This document shows, piece after piece, positions 27,674-35,717 of a DNA stretch of 64,000 bases. This DNA comes from JACKCR01 sp041390305. GTDB taxonomy: Bacteria > Eisenbacteria > RBG-16-71-46 > CAIMUX01. Within the stretch, counting starts at the first letter, position 1. The number at the start of each line of letters is the position of its first letter. The DNA is taken from assembly GCA_041390305.1 (NCBI GenBank), contig JAWKQE010000004.1, forward strand, positions 124,001 to 188,000, in the 5' to 3' direction. Below the pieces are notes generated by a model. It saw only the letters and a program-made list of their open reading frames with translations, searched no databases and was not told where the DNA came from. The position numbers and the translations under genes were made by a program.

Positions 27674-30600
27674 GTGGAACCCCTGCCCGGGAGACTCCGT
27701 CTGCGCAGCACCTACATCGTTCCTTCCGGCTTCGTCGCCGTACGGTCGCCCTATCTTCCCTTCGTCGCCATCGAACAGGGAACGGGGCCGTTCGGGTGCG
27801 CGGACGATCCGGAAGACGCTGCGAAGTGGGAAGCCGACTGCACGGCGGCACGCGCACGACTTCGGGAGTGGCTTGGGAGTCCAGACGTTCGCGAGGCTCT
27901 CTTCCTCGCGTCGCCCTCGCTCGACGAACGGATCGGACACTGGCTCGACACACCGACGTCCGAGAATGGTCTCCGGATCGAAGTCGCACTCGTCAAGTAC
28001 CTCTACCGGATGGCATCCCGCTGCACGCCTTTCGGACTCTTCGCCGGGAACGGAGTCGGACGGATCGGTGGCCCGACACGTCTCACACTCTCGGGACGGG
28101 GAGGACGGGTCCGCCAGACGCGACTCGACATGGGCTACCTCGATGCGGTCGCGCAGGCGATGGTCGACGCACCGGAGCTTCGCCCTCATCTCCCCTTCCG
28201 CACGAACTCGAGCCTCTACGAGATCGCGGGGACGTACCGGTACGCCGAACCTCGACAGTCGGGGGGAAAACGGGCGTACTTTCTGGTCGACGTCGAAGTC
28301 CACGATCATCTCGCGCGCATCTTGGGGCGGGGAAGAAACGCATCCACACTCGAGGAACTCGCGAGCGCGGCCGTGGACGAGGACGTCTCCTTCGAGGACG
28401 CACGCGAGTTCGTGGAGCAGCTCGTCGACGCGAAGATCCTCGTCCCGAGCTTCGGGCCGGTCGTGACCGGCCCCGAAGCCGCGGACGACCTCGCGGAGAA
28501 GCTCGCCGGAATCAGCGCCGCCACGGGAGTGAGAGAGACGCTGGCCCGGATCCGCTCCACTCTCCTCGAAATGGACGCACGAGGCGCCGGGATCGCGCCG
28601 GACGAGTATCGGGAACTCGGCCGAACCGCGGAAGCCCTCGCACCGGTGGAACTGTCGCGCCTGGTCCAGGTCGACCTGGTGCAGCCCGGGCGTGAGTTCA
28701 CGGTCTCGGAGCGAGTCGTGGACGAGCTGTCGGAAGCGACACAGGTGCTGCTCGACCTCTTCGGGCACGGCCATCAGGACCCGCTCGCGGAGTTCCGGCG
28801 GGCGTTCGAGGAACGCTACGGAGAGGCGGACGTTCCACTCGTCGAGGCGCTCGACGAGGAGATCGGAGTCGGCTTCCAGACCTCGCACGGGCCGGGATCG
28901 GACGCCTCCCCCCTCATCGCCGGACTCCCCTTCCCCGCGGGCGTCGAGGACGAGCGACTCCCCTGGGGAAGTCGCGCGCGCTATCTCGAGTGGAAGGTCT
29001 CGGAAGCGATCGCGAACGGCGGGGACGAAGTCGTCCTCCAGCCGGAGGAGATCGCACAGTTCCACGTCGAGCCCGGACCGAGCCTCGCCCCCGCCTATCA
29101 CATACACGCGACGCTGCTCGAAGGTGCGATCGGGCTCCCGAGTGCGGCCGGAGCGGAGGCGAGCGACACACGTCTCTCGCGCGAGTCGTCCCGTCCGGGC
29201 CAGAGCGAAGCGGTTCCGTCCGGTCCGGATTCGGAACCCGAACGGCCGGCGCGTATCGCGATCCTGGAAGCGGCCGGTGGCCCGTCCGGCGCACGCTTCC
29301 TCGGACGCTTCTGCCAGGCGGATCCGGAGCTGCGGAAGGGCGTCGAGGCGCACCTCCGGGCGGAAGAGTCGCTCGACCCTGGCGTGCGCTACTTCGAGAT
29401 CGTCCACCTGCCCGAGGGACGGATCGGCAACATCCTCGCCCGACCTGTCCTGAGGGACCTCGAGGTGGAGTACTCGGGAATCTCGGGCGCGGAGCGAGAG
29501 CGGGTTCTGACAGCCGACGACCTCTGGATCGGACTCCGCGGTGACCGGATCGTCCTCTGGTCGAAGACCCTGGAGTGTGAAGTCCGGCCGCGTCTCACGA
29601 GTGCACACAACGCCGTATGGAACAGCCTCGGCCTCTACCGCTTCCTCGTCACGCTGCAGGCGCAGGGCTTCATCGAAGGCGTGATGTGGAACTGGGGCCC
29701 ACTCGAGAGTCGTCCGCATCTCCCACGGGTTCGGTACGAGCGGGTCGTCCTCGCACGCGCGATGTGGAACATCCCGAAGCGTGAAGTGGAGGAGCTGCGT
29801 GGGGAAATCGGCCACGCAGCCTTCCTCGCCGCGCAGAGGTGGCGTCAGAAGCGGGGGCTTCCGCGTTGGGTCGGGCTCGTCGATCAGGACAACGTCCTCA
29901 GCATCGACCTGGATCATCCGCTCTCCGTGGCGGCACTTCTCCACGAGCTGCGCACTCGCGAGCAGGCGGTGCTCCACGAACTGTTTCCGGATGCACGGAC
30001 CGACGTCATCGAGGGTCCCGAGGGTCGCCATACGAACGAGATCCTGATCCCGCTCGTCCGGATGCCGAGAGAGACCGATGTAGGACGGTCGGATACAGAA
30101 CGGTCGGACGCAGATCCGCCCCGCGAGGGGCTGCACGAACCGAGACCGACGGGCGAGCAGCAGCCGGATGCGGATCCGCCCCGTGACCGGCTGCACGAAC
30201 CGCGCGCCGAAGGGGGCCCCTCTCCCTCGTCGACTCCCGAGCGACGAGACCACGTACCTTCGGCCTTCGCGCCGGGCTCGGAATGGCTCACCGTCAAGCT
30301 CTACGCCGGAACCAGCGGCGTCGACACCGTTCTCACGGACCTGGTGGCTCCGCTCGCAGCGGAGTTCCAGGAGGCCGGCGCGATCGATCGGTGGTTCTTC
30401 CTCCGCTACCAGGATCCCGATTGGCATCTTCGCGTTCGTCTCCACGGCGAGCCGAGTGTTCTTCTCGGCGCGTTCCTCCCGTCACTCCACGAAGCCGCAG
30501 ACCCGTACCTCGCGTCACGACGGATCCACCGGGTCCAGCTCGACACCTACACGAGGGAGACGTTCCGCTACGGCGGAGAAGCGGCGATCGGATCAGCGGA

Positions 30601-31159
30601 GGAGATCTTCCATCGCGACAGTGAGGTGACGGCAGCGTTTCTCGAGCTCGTGGTGGGTGACGAAGGACTCGCCCTGAGGAGCCACTTCGCACTCCTGTCG
30701 ATGGACCGGCTGCTCTCGGACCTGGGATTCGACCTCGCCGCGAAGCAGACCCTCGCGGACAGACTGGCCGAGATGTTCGGGGAGGAGTTCCAGATCGACG
30801 GCGCTTTCCGGAAAGCGCTCCGCGATCGCTACCGGGGAGAGCGCGCACTCCTGGAAGACGTGCTCGCCGAGCGAGGCGATGCGGCCGACGCGCTCGGGCC
30901 GGCCTACGACCTCCTCCGCGCGAGGTCCGAGGCGATCGCGGATCCCGTCCGGTCCATCCGAGAATTGGCCGGCCGAGGCGTGCTGACGGAACCACTAGAG
31001 GAGATCGCGGGGAGCCTCCTCCACATGCTCGCGAACCGAGTTCTGCGCAGCTCCCAACGCGCCCAGGAACTCGTACTCTACCGCTTCCTCGAGAAGACCT
31101 ACGCATCGCTCCTGGCCCGTGAGCGGAAGGGCGCGGGGCCGCGGGGGAACGGCGCATGA
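27674..31159 (+). CDS. lanB: Class I lanthipeptide dehydratase LanB, full length
   Basis: A 1,161-residue protein starting at GTG. The N-terminal glutamylation domain (Lant_dehydr_N, about residues 15-790) carries the diagnostic YRMASRCTPFGLFAG near residue 112. The C-terminal elimination domain (SpaB_C, about 869-1161) opens with EWLTVKLYAGT and contains RWFFLRYQDPDWHLRVRLHG, with the arginines that bind the glutamylated peptide in NisB. Known reaction: tRNA-Glu-dependent glutamylation of Ser/Thr, then elimination to Dha/Dhb. The protein is longer than usual because of an acidic/Pro-rich linker (about 800-868) with a 20-residue tandem repeat. Its stop overlaps the next start (ATGA), so lanB, the HlyD-like gene and lanT form one operon. 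Confidence 0.93.
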   Translation: MEPLPGRLRLRSTYIVPSGFVAVRSPYLPFVAIEQGTGPFGCADDPEDAAKWEADCTAARARLREWLGSPDVREALFLASPSLDERIGHWLDTPTSENGLRIEVALVKYLYRMASRCTPFGLFAGNGVGRIGGPTRLTLSGRGGRVRQTRLDMGYLDAVAQAMVDAPELRPHLPFRTNSSLYEIAGTYRYAEPRQSGGKRAYFLVDVEVHDHLARILGRGRNASTLEELASAAVDEDVSFEDAREFVEQLVDAKILVPSFGPVVTGPEAADDLAEKLAGISAATGVRETLARIRSTLLEMDARGAGIAPDEYRELGRTAEALAPVELSRLVQVDLVQPGREFTVSERVVDELSEATQVLLDLFGHGHQDPLAEFRRAFEERYGEADVPLVEALDEEIGVGFQTSHGPGSDASPLIAGLPFPAGVEDERLPWGSRARYLEWKVSEAIANGGDEVVLQPEEIAQFHVEPGPSLAPAYHIHATLLEGAIGLPSAAGAEASDTRLSRESSRPGQSEAVPSGPDSEPERPARIAILEAAGGPSGARFLGRFCQADPELRKGVEAHLRAEESLDPGVRYFEIVHLPEGRIGNILARPVLRDLEVEYSGISGAERERVLTADDLWIGLRGDRIVLWSKTLECEVRPRLTSAHNAVWNSLGLYRFLVTLQAQGFIEGVMWNWGPLESRPHLPRVRYERVVLARAMWNIPKREVEELRGEIGHAAFLAAQRWRQKRGLPRWVGLVDQDNVLSIDLDHPLSVAALLHELRTREQAVLHELFPDARTDVIEGPEGRHTNEILIPLVRMPRETDVGRSDTERSDADPPREGLHEPRPTGEQQPDADPPRDRLHEPRAEGGPSPSSTPERRDHVPSAFAPGSEWLTVKLYAGTSGVDTVLTDLVAPLAAEFQEAGAIDRWFFLRYQDPDWHLRVRLHGEPSVLLGAFLPSLHEAADPYLASRRIHRVQLDTYTRETFRYGGEAAIGSAEEIFHRDSEVTAAFLELVVGDEGLALRSHFALLSMDRLLSDLGFDLAAKQTLADRLAEMFGEEFQIDGAFRKALRDRYRGERALLEDVLAERGDAADALGPAYDLLRARSEAIADPVRSIRELAGRGVLTEPLEEIAGSLLHMLANRVLRSSQRAQELVLYRFLEKTYASLLARERKGAGPRGNGA
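30107..30226 (+). repeat. 60-base in-frame tandem repeat in the lanB interdomain linker
   Basis: Two consecutive 60-base units (30107-30166 and 30167-30226) encode DADPPREGLHEPRPTGEQQP and DADPPRDRLHEPRAEGGPSP. The first 36 bases of each unit are nearly identical. The repeat lies exactly between the two catalytic domains of LanB (residues 812-851). Confidence 0.85.
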
Positions 31160-31713
31160 GAGACGACGACCTCTTCCGAAAGGAAGCGCTCGAGGAGTTC
31201 GCCACCTCGCGCACACGAGGACGGCTCCTCCAGATCTCTCCCGCATGGTCCTCGTGGGTCTTCTGGCTCCTCCTCTTCACACTGGTCACCGGATTCGCCT
31301 TCATCGCACTCGTACCCGTGGACCGCTTCGCCACGGGAGTGGCAGGCGTCATCGCGGCCAACGAAGTCGCGACGCTCTTCCGGCCGGCCGATCGCGAAGG
31401 AATCGAAGTGGGACAGCCGTTGCTCCTCATCCCGGAGGACGGAACGGCGCCGGTCGCGTGCCGGATCTCCGCGGTGGGTTCCGGCGTTCTCGGGCCCGAG
31501 GCACTCAGGGCACAGCTGGGCGCGTCCGCCGACCGCCTTCTCTCCGCGTGGAACGAGGCAAAGCCGTCCTCCGGCGCGGACGGCGCCATCCTGGTTCGCG
31601 CGTCGCTACTGGGCGACGCTCCCGCGGCCACGACGGGGCTGGTCGGGCGCGCCGAAGTTCGCGTCGGGAGGGAGACACTGCTCCGTGCTCTCGCTCCGGG
31701 AGACGGCCGATGA
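31156..31713 (+). CDS. Minimal HlyD-like membrane protein of the lanthipeptide export operon
   Basis: A 185-residue protein with a single N-terminal membrane segment (WSSWVFWLLLFTLVTGFAFI) after a cytoplasmic start, LFRKEALEEFATSRTRGRLL, that matches the opening of bacteriocin-type HlyD/membrane fusion proteins. After the membrane segment comes a short barrel/lipoyl-like stretch (FATGVAGVIAANEVATLFRP, EGIEVGQPLLLI). The long alpha-helical hairpin that normally spans the periplasm is missing, as are about 200 residues compared with usual HlyD proteins. The ATG overlaps the lanB stop and the stop overlaps the lanT start. Inferred role: a partner of the C39 exporter. It could instead be a degenerate adaptor. 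Confidence 0.75.
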   Translation: MRDDDLFRKEALEEFATSRTRGRLLQISPAWSSWVFWLLLFTLVTGFAFIALVPVDRFATGVAGVIAANEVATLFRPADREGIEVGQPLLLIPEDGTAPVACRISAVGSGVLGPEALRAQLGASADRLLSAWNEAKPSSGADGAILVRASLLGDAPAATTGLVGRAEVRVGRETLLRALAPGDGR

Positions 31714-33860
31714 CGCTCAGCCTCCCCTTCCTCTCGCGCCGCCGCATCCCACACGTGCAGCAGCTGGAGATGGCGGACTGCGGGCCGGCCTGCCTCACCA
31801 TGGTCCTCGGGTACCATGGGCATCACGTTTCCCTCGACGAAGTGAGAGACAGGTTCGCGACGGGACGGGACGGTTCCTCCGCCTACGACATCCTCGAGGT
31901 CGCGCGATCGTTCGGGCTCGATGGGAGGGCGGTCCAGCTCGATCTGGAGGACCTGGACGTTCTCCCCACCGCCTCCATCCTCCACTGGCGGATGAGCCAC
32001 TTCGTGCTCCTCGAATCGCTCCGCAAGGACGGCATCGACATCGTGGATCCGGACGGCGGCTCGCGTTTCGTGAAGCCGGACGAGCTGAGCCGTTCGTTCA
32101 CCGGCGTCGCCATCCTCCTCGAACCCGGCGACCGGTTCGAGGCGCACGGATCCGCGTCGTCGCCTCTTGCCTCGTACCTCGGGCGTCTCCGTTCGCACCG
32201 AGGCCTGCTCGCACGCACGGTCGTTCTCTCGATCCTGCTCCAGATCCTCGCCATGGCGCTCCCCCTGGCCACCGGGACCGTGGTGGACCGGATCGTCCCC
32301 CGATCCGACGAGTCCCTCCTCGCCGTCCTCTTCGCCGGCATCGGTCTCGTCGCGATCTACACGTTCTTCTCCTCCTACGTCCGCGCCCACATGCTGCTCG
32401 CGCTCCGCACCCACCTCGACATGGAGATGACGATGAGCTTCCTCCGTCACCTCCTCCGTCTGCCCTTCTCGTTCTTCCAGCTCCGGCAGACGGGCGACCT
32501 GATGATGCGGCTGAACTCCAACGCAACGATCCGGGAGCTACTCACCGCGGGAGTGATGTCGGGTCTCCTCGACGGCATCCTCGTCGCCGGTTATCTCGTC
32601 GTCATCCTCTTCACGAGCCCGATCCTCGGGGCCCTCGTCGTTCTCCTCGGATTCGTGCGCGTGTGCGTCTTTCTCGCGACGAAACGGAAGTACCGGATCC
32701 TCACCGGCGAGTCGCTCCAGGCGCTGGCCGAGTCCTCGAACTACGAAGTGCAGATGATCGAAGGGATCGAGACGCTCAAGACGTCGGGCGCGGAACGACG
32801 GGCGCAGGAGATCTGGTCGAACCTCTTCGTCGACGTCCTCAACGTGTCGATCCGGCGCGGACGGCTCTCCGCGGTGGTCGACTCGCTCCTCTACACACTC
32901 GAGCTCGCCTCTCCGCTCGTCATCCTCGCGCTCGGTACGTATCTCGTGCTCGAAGGACGCCTCACGCTCGGCACCATGCTCGCCGTGACGACGCTCGCGG
33001 CGGGCTTTCTCCGTCCGCTCGGCTCGCTCGTCACCACCGCGCTCGAACTCCAGCAGCTCTGGAGCACGGTGGAGCGCGTCGACGACGTTCTCCGTCAGGA
33101 GCCGGAGCAGGAAGACTCTCGACCTCCGGCGCCGGAACTCGCGGGTGCGATCACACTGCGCGGACTCTTCTTCCGCTACGGCGAGCGCGCGCCCTGGGCC
33201 GTGGAGGGCGTCGACCTCGACATCCCCGCCCGGTCACAGATCGCGATCGTCGGACCGAGCGGATCGGGCAAGTCGACGTTGGCGCGGCTCCTCGCCGCGC
33301 TCTACATGCCGACGGAAGGCGAGATTCTCTTCGACGGCCGGTCTCTCACGGACAGCGACTTCACGACGCTCCGCCGACAGCTCGGCTTCGTCCCGCAGCA
33401 CCCCTTCCTCTTCGGCTCGACCATCCGCGCGAACATCTCCATGGCGGATGGCGACGTACCTCTCTCCGCGATCGAGGAGGCGGCGAAGCTCGCGGACATC
33501 CACGGCGAGATCGACGTGCTTCCGCTCCGCTACGAAACGCCCCTCGCGTCCACGGGCTCGAACCTCTCCGGAGGACAACGGCAACGGATCGCACTCGCCC
33601 GTGCACTTCTCCGTCGACCTCCGATTCTCGTCTTGGACGAAGCGACGAGCCACCTCGACACGCGCTCGGAACGCCGGGTCTACGAGAGCCTGCAGCAGCT
33701 CGACGTCACCCGGATCGTCATCGCGCATCGGCTCTCGACCGTCGTCGACTCGGATCTCATCGTGGTGATGGATCAGGGCCGGATCGTCGAACGCGGAACG
33801 CACGAGGAGCTCCTCGGGAACGGTGCGCTCTACGCGGAGCTCGCCCGGGGCCTCTCCTAG
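31710..33860 (+). CDS. lanT: C39-peptidase ABC exporter LanT
   Basis: A 716-residue three-domain transporter. The N-terminal C39 peptidase has the Cys in QLEMADCGPACLTMVLGYHG (Cys24), the His in MSHFVLLE near residue 97 and the Asp in VDPDGG near 112, so the triad is intact. A six-helix membrane domain follows (about 150-440). The ATPase has Walker A GPSGSGKST near 513, signature LSGGQRQRIALARAL near 619, Walker B ILVLDEATSHLD near 640 and H-loop VIAHRLST. Family role: cleaving leaders after GG/GA and exporting the core across the inner membrane. The substrate is most likely the LanA encoded at 35312-35473, whose leader ends in GA. Translationally coupled to the HlyD-like gene. Confidence 0.95.
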   Translation: MTLSLPFLSRRRIPHVQQLEMADCGPACLTMVLGYHGHHVSLDEVRDRFATGRDGSSAYDILEVARSFGLDGRAVQLDLEDLDVLPTASILHWRMSHFVLLESLRKDGIDIVDPDGGSRFVKPDELSRSFTGVAILLEPGDRFEAHGSASSPLASYLGRLRSHRGLLARTVVLSILLQILAMALPLATGTVVDRIVPRSDESLLAVLFAGIGLVAIYTFFSSYVRAHMLLALRTHLDMEMTMSFLRHLLRLPFSFFQLRQTGDLMMRLNSNATIRELLTAGVMSGLLDGILVAGYLVVILFTSPILGALVVLLGFVRVCVFLATKRKYRILTGESLQALAESSNYEVQMIEGIETLKTSGAERRAQEIWSNLFVDVLNVSIRRGRLSAVVDSLLYTLELASPLVILALGTYLVLEGRLTLGTMLAVTTLAAGFLRPLGSLVTTALELQQLWSTVERVDDVLRQEPEQEDSRPPAPELAGAITLRGLFFRYGERAPWAVEGVDLDIPARSQIAIVGPSGSGKSTLARLLAALYMPTEGEILFDGRSLTDSDFTTLRRQLGFVPQHPFLFGSTIRANISMADGDVPLSAIEEAAKLADIHGEIDVLPLRYETPLASTGSNLSGGQRQRIALARALLRRPPILVLDEATSHLDTRSERRVYESLQQLDVTRIVIAHRLSTVVDSDLIVVMDQGRIVERGTHEELLGNGALYAELARGLS

Positions 33861-33946
33861 CGAGGGAGACGGCCCCGACCGTGCCCAGGCGCGGAGCACC
33901 CGCGACCCAGGCCCCGACCGTGTCGGCCTCGTAACGGAGGTCGGCC

Positions 33947-35248
33947 TCAGTAGGGGATGTCGACGAGCAGCGCTCTGTCCCACCTTGGAAGTGGCAGGTC
34001 ACTCAGCGCCGAGAGGAGGACGAGACCGGCGCCGGCGGCTCCGGTGAGCCACGCCGGATCCTCGACGTACTCGCCCTCCATCTTCCGCTCGAAGCAGAAC
34101 GTCGCGAGGCCGGCGACGTTCGGAACGTCTTCCCGCCGTTCGAGGAGGCGTGCGATCCAGTCGAGCGCGGCCTCACGACAGGTCTCGTCACCGGTCGCAC
34201 GGTAGATCCGGTGGAAGGCGTGGGCCACACCCGCGCTCCCGTGACAGAGCCCCGCATCGACGACGCCCGAGCTGCCGAGCTCCCGACGTGACGCGACGTG
34301 CGCGACCTCGAGGCCGCAGGTGACGACGTCGGGACGTCCCAGCACCATCCCCGCGCCGCACAGGGTCACGGCGACGCCCGGATCCCCGTAGCACCAGGCG
34401 AGGCGCGCGGGATCGGACTCCACGCCTTCGGCGACGAAGTCCGGGTAGGCGCTGATGCCACCCGCGGGCATCCGCTGCGCGAGCATCCAATCGACGGCGC
34501 CACTCAGAAGCGAGATCGCCCGCGCGCGCACGGATGGCACACTCGCGAAGCGTGAGAGAATCCCGATCACGCCGGGAACGCCGTGCGAGAGGCCGAGGTT
34601 GAAGTAGCGTTCATCGACGTCGACGTCTTTCCCCTGCGCCGTCCGGGTGAGCATGCCGCTCGGCCAGGAGACTCCGACGGACTGGGCGCACACGGTGCTC
34701 TCGAGTCGCGTCAGGATCGCGTCCACCATCCGCTCCGCGAGCGGACGTCCCAGTCTCTCCATCGCGTAGATCCCGTGGCCCGCGAGCCCGTCGATCAAAT
34801 CGTAGGCGGGAACGAAGCTGGGATCCTCGAGTCCTTCCAGCAGCGACTCGTCGATGTCGGCGTTGAGGTCATCGTCCCCTTCCTGCGGTTGTCCGAGGAC
34901 GGAGAGAACGTGTTCGGCCGCCCAGGCCACTCCGGGAAATCCGCAGAGGAACGAAGCGTCCATGTCCGCGGAGGGCAGGAGTTCGATCGACTCTTCGAGC
35001 AGCCGGAGCGCCGTCTCTTCCGCCAGTTCGGATGGAACGATGCCGTCACTCGTGGCCAGGTGCGCGAAGAACACGGCGTGTCCCGCGCGGCCGAGGCCCA
35101 GGGAGATCGTCCGGAGCCCGGTATCGTCCGGCCGTGCGGAGAGCATCCACTCGTCGTGAGGTACGGCCAGTCGGTCCGCGATCTCGCGCACGCGATCGCA
35201 GGCCGCCGTGCGAATGGCCCCTCGCAGAAGTGGTTCGTAGATCGTCAT
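33947..35248 (-). CDS. lanC: Lanthipeptide cyclase LanC
   Basis: A 433-residue protein. The zinc site is complete: WCYGDPGVAVTLCG near residue 285 and GLCHGSAGVAHAF near 335 (Cys then His), in positions close to those of NisC. YFNLGLSHGVPGVIG carries the conserved SHG motif, and several GLAGHGIY/GVAW-type repeats mark the alpha/alpha barrel. Known role: activating Cys thiols for addition to Dha/Dhb to form (methyl)lanthionine rings. The ATG at 35248 is chosen over a TTG at 35272; neither has a strong ribosome site, and translation may depend on lanA, 63 bases upstream on the same strand. It converges on lanT with 86 bases between stops. Confidence 0.93.
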   Translation of the reverse strand: MTIYEPLLRGAIRTAACDRVREIADRLAVPHDEWMLSARPDDTGLRTISLGLGRAGHAVFFAHLATSDGIVPSELAEETALRLLEESIELLPSADMDASFLCGFPGVAWAAEHVLSVLGQPQEGDDDLNADIDESLLEGLEDPSFVPAYDLIDGLAGHGIYAMERLGRPLAERMVDAILTRLESTVCAQSVGVSWPSGMLTRTAQGKDVDVDERYFNLGLSHGVPGVIGILSRFASVPSVRARAISLLSGAVDWMLAQRMPAGGISAYPDFVAEGVESDPARLAWCYGDPGVAVTLCGAGMVLGRPDVVTCGLEVAHVASRRELGSSGVVDAGLCHGSAGVAHAFHRIYRATGDETCREAALDWIARLLERREDVPNVAGLATFCFERKMEGEYVEDPAWLTGAAGAGLVLLSALSDLPLPRWDRALLVDIPY

Positions 35249-35311
35249 GGGATAGGGAGGGCGAGCGGCCAATAGCCCAAGACCGCTCGCACGCTCACTC
35301 GGTCCTCTGGC

Positions 35312-35473
35312 TTAGCAGAAGATGAGGCAGGAGTTGTTCGGACGAGAGCTCGTGTGCGTGCAGGGACACTTGGTGGTGAGCGCCGCACCCTCGACCCGCT
35401 TCGTCTCGGTCTCGGTGAGGCAACGCAGGGTCTTCCGGTTGAGGGTCAGCTTCTTGATTCCAGCCTTCTTCAT
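35312..35473 (-). CDS. lanA: Class I lanthipeptide precursor LanA
   Basis: A 53-residue peptide. AGGAGG upstream fixes the ATG at 35473; a longer in-frame reading from 35509 lacks one. The leader MKKAGIKKLTLNRKTLRCLT has the LxLNxxTLRxLT box seen in class I leaders of FCB bacteria and other phyla, then ETKRVEGA, a GA site of the kind cut by C39 peptidases. The core of 23 residues begins ALTTKCPCTH and ends NNSCLIFC. It holds four Cys, four Thr and three Ser, enough for four rings. Known chemistry: LanB dehydrates Ser/Thr, LanC cyclises, LanT cleaves and exports. Ring pattern and activity are not predictable from the sequence alone. A C-terminal Cys suggests a ring closing at the last residue. 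Confidence 0.88.
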   Translation of the reverse strand: MKKAGIKKLTLNRKTLRCLTETETKRVEGAALTTKCPCTHTSSRPNNSCLIFC

Positions 35474-35536
35474 CGGAGTCCTCCTGAAAGAGTCGAACTT
35501 CGCGGCCACCTGGACACCATGTCCGGGACTGAGGCA

Positions 35537-35565
35537 GTCTAGAGGACGTTCGGACTCCGCCGCAA
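35537..35565 (-). promoter_or_regulatory. Weak candidate promoter for lanA-lanC
   Basis: On the minus strand TTGCGG (35565-35560) and CTAGAC (35542-35537) are separated by 17 bases and would start a transcript about 55-60 bases before the lanA ATG. The -10 box is a poor match to the vegetative consensus, so this is a positional suggestion only. Confidence 0.25.
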
Positions 35566-35717
35566 GATCGCACCGCCCTCGGATCCGGTTGCCCCCATTA
35601 CATTTGGTGCATCGACGGTTGGATGTCGTTGAAGGCCGATGAATGGGCCAGATCCTCTATACTGGAGGGACGCCGCGGGCCCATCTGCCTGGGCCCTACA
35701 CCGCAACGGAGGAACTC

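Noticed and set aside
33872..33946. Short direct repeats (GGCCCCGACCGTG and GTCGGCCTC, each twice) between lanT and lanC as an attachment site or CRISPR-like array
   Set aside because: Only two copies each, irregular spacing and no integrase or cas gene nearby.
35312..35509. A longer 65-residue LanA starting at 35509
   Set aside because: The internal ATG at 35473 has AGGAGG at proper distance and gives a leader that begins like known class I leaders; the extra 12 residues overlap that ribosome site.
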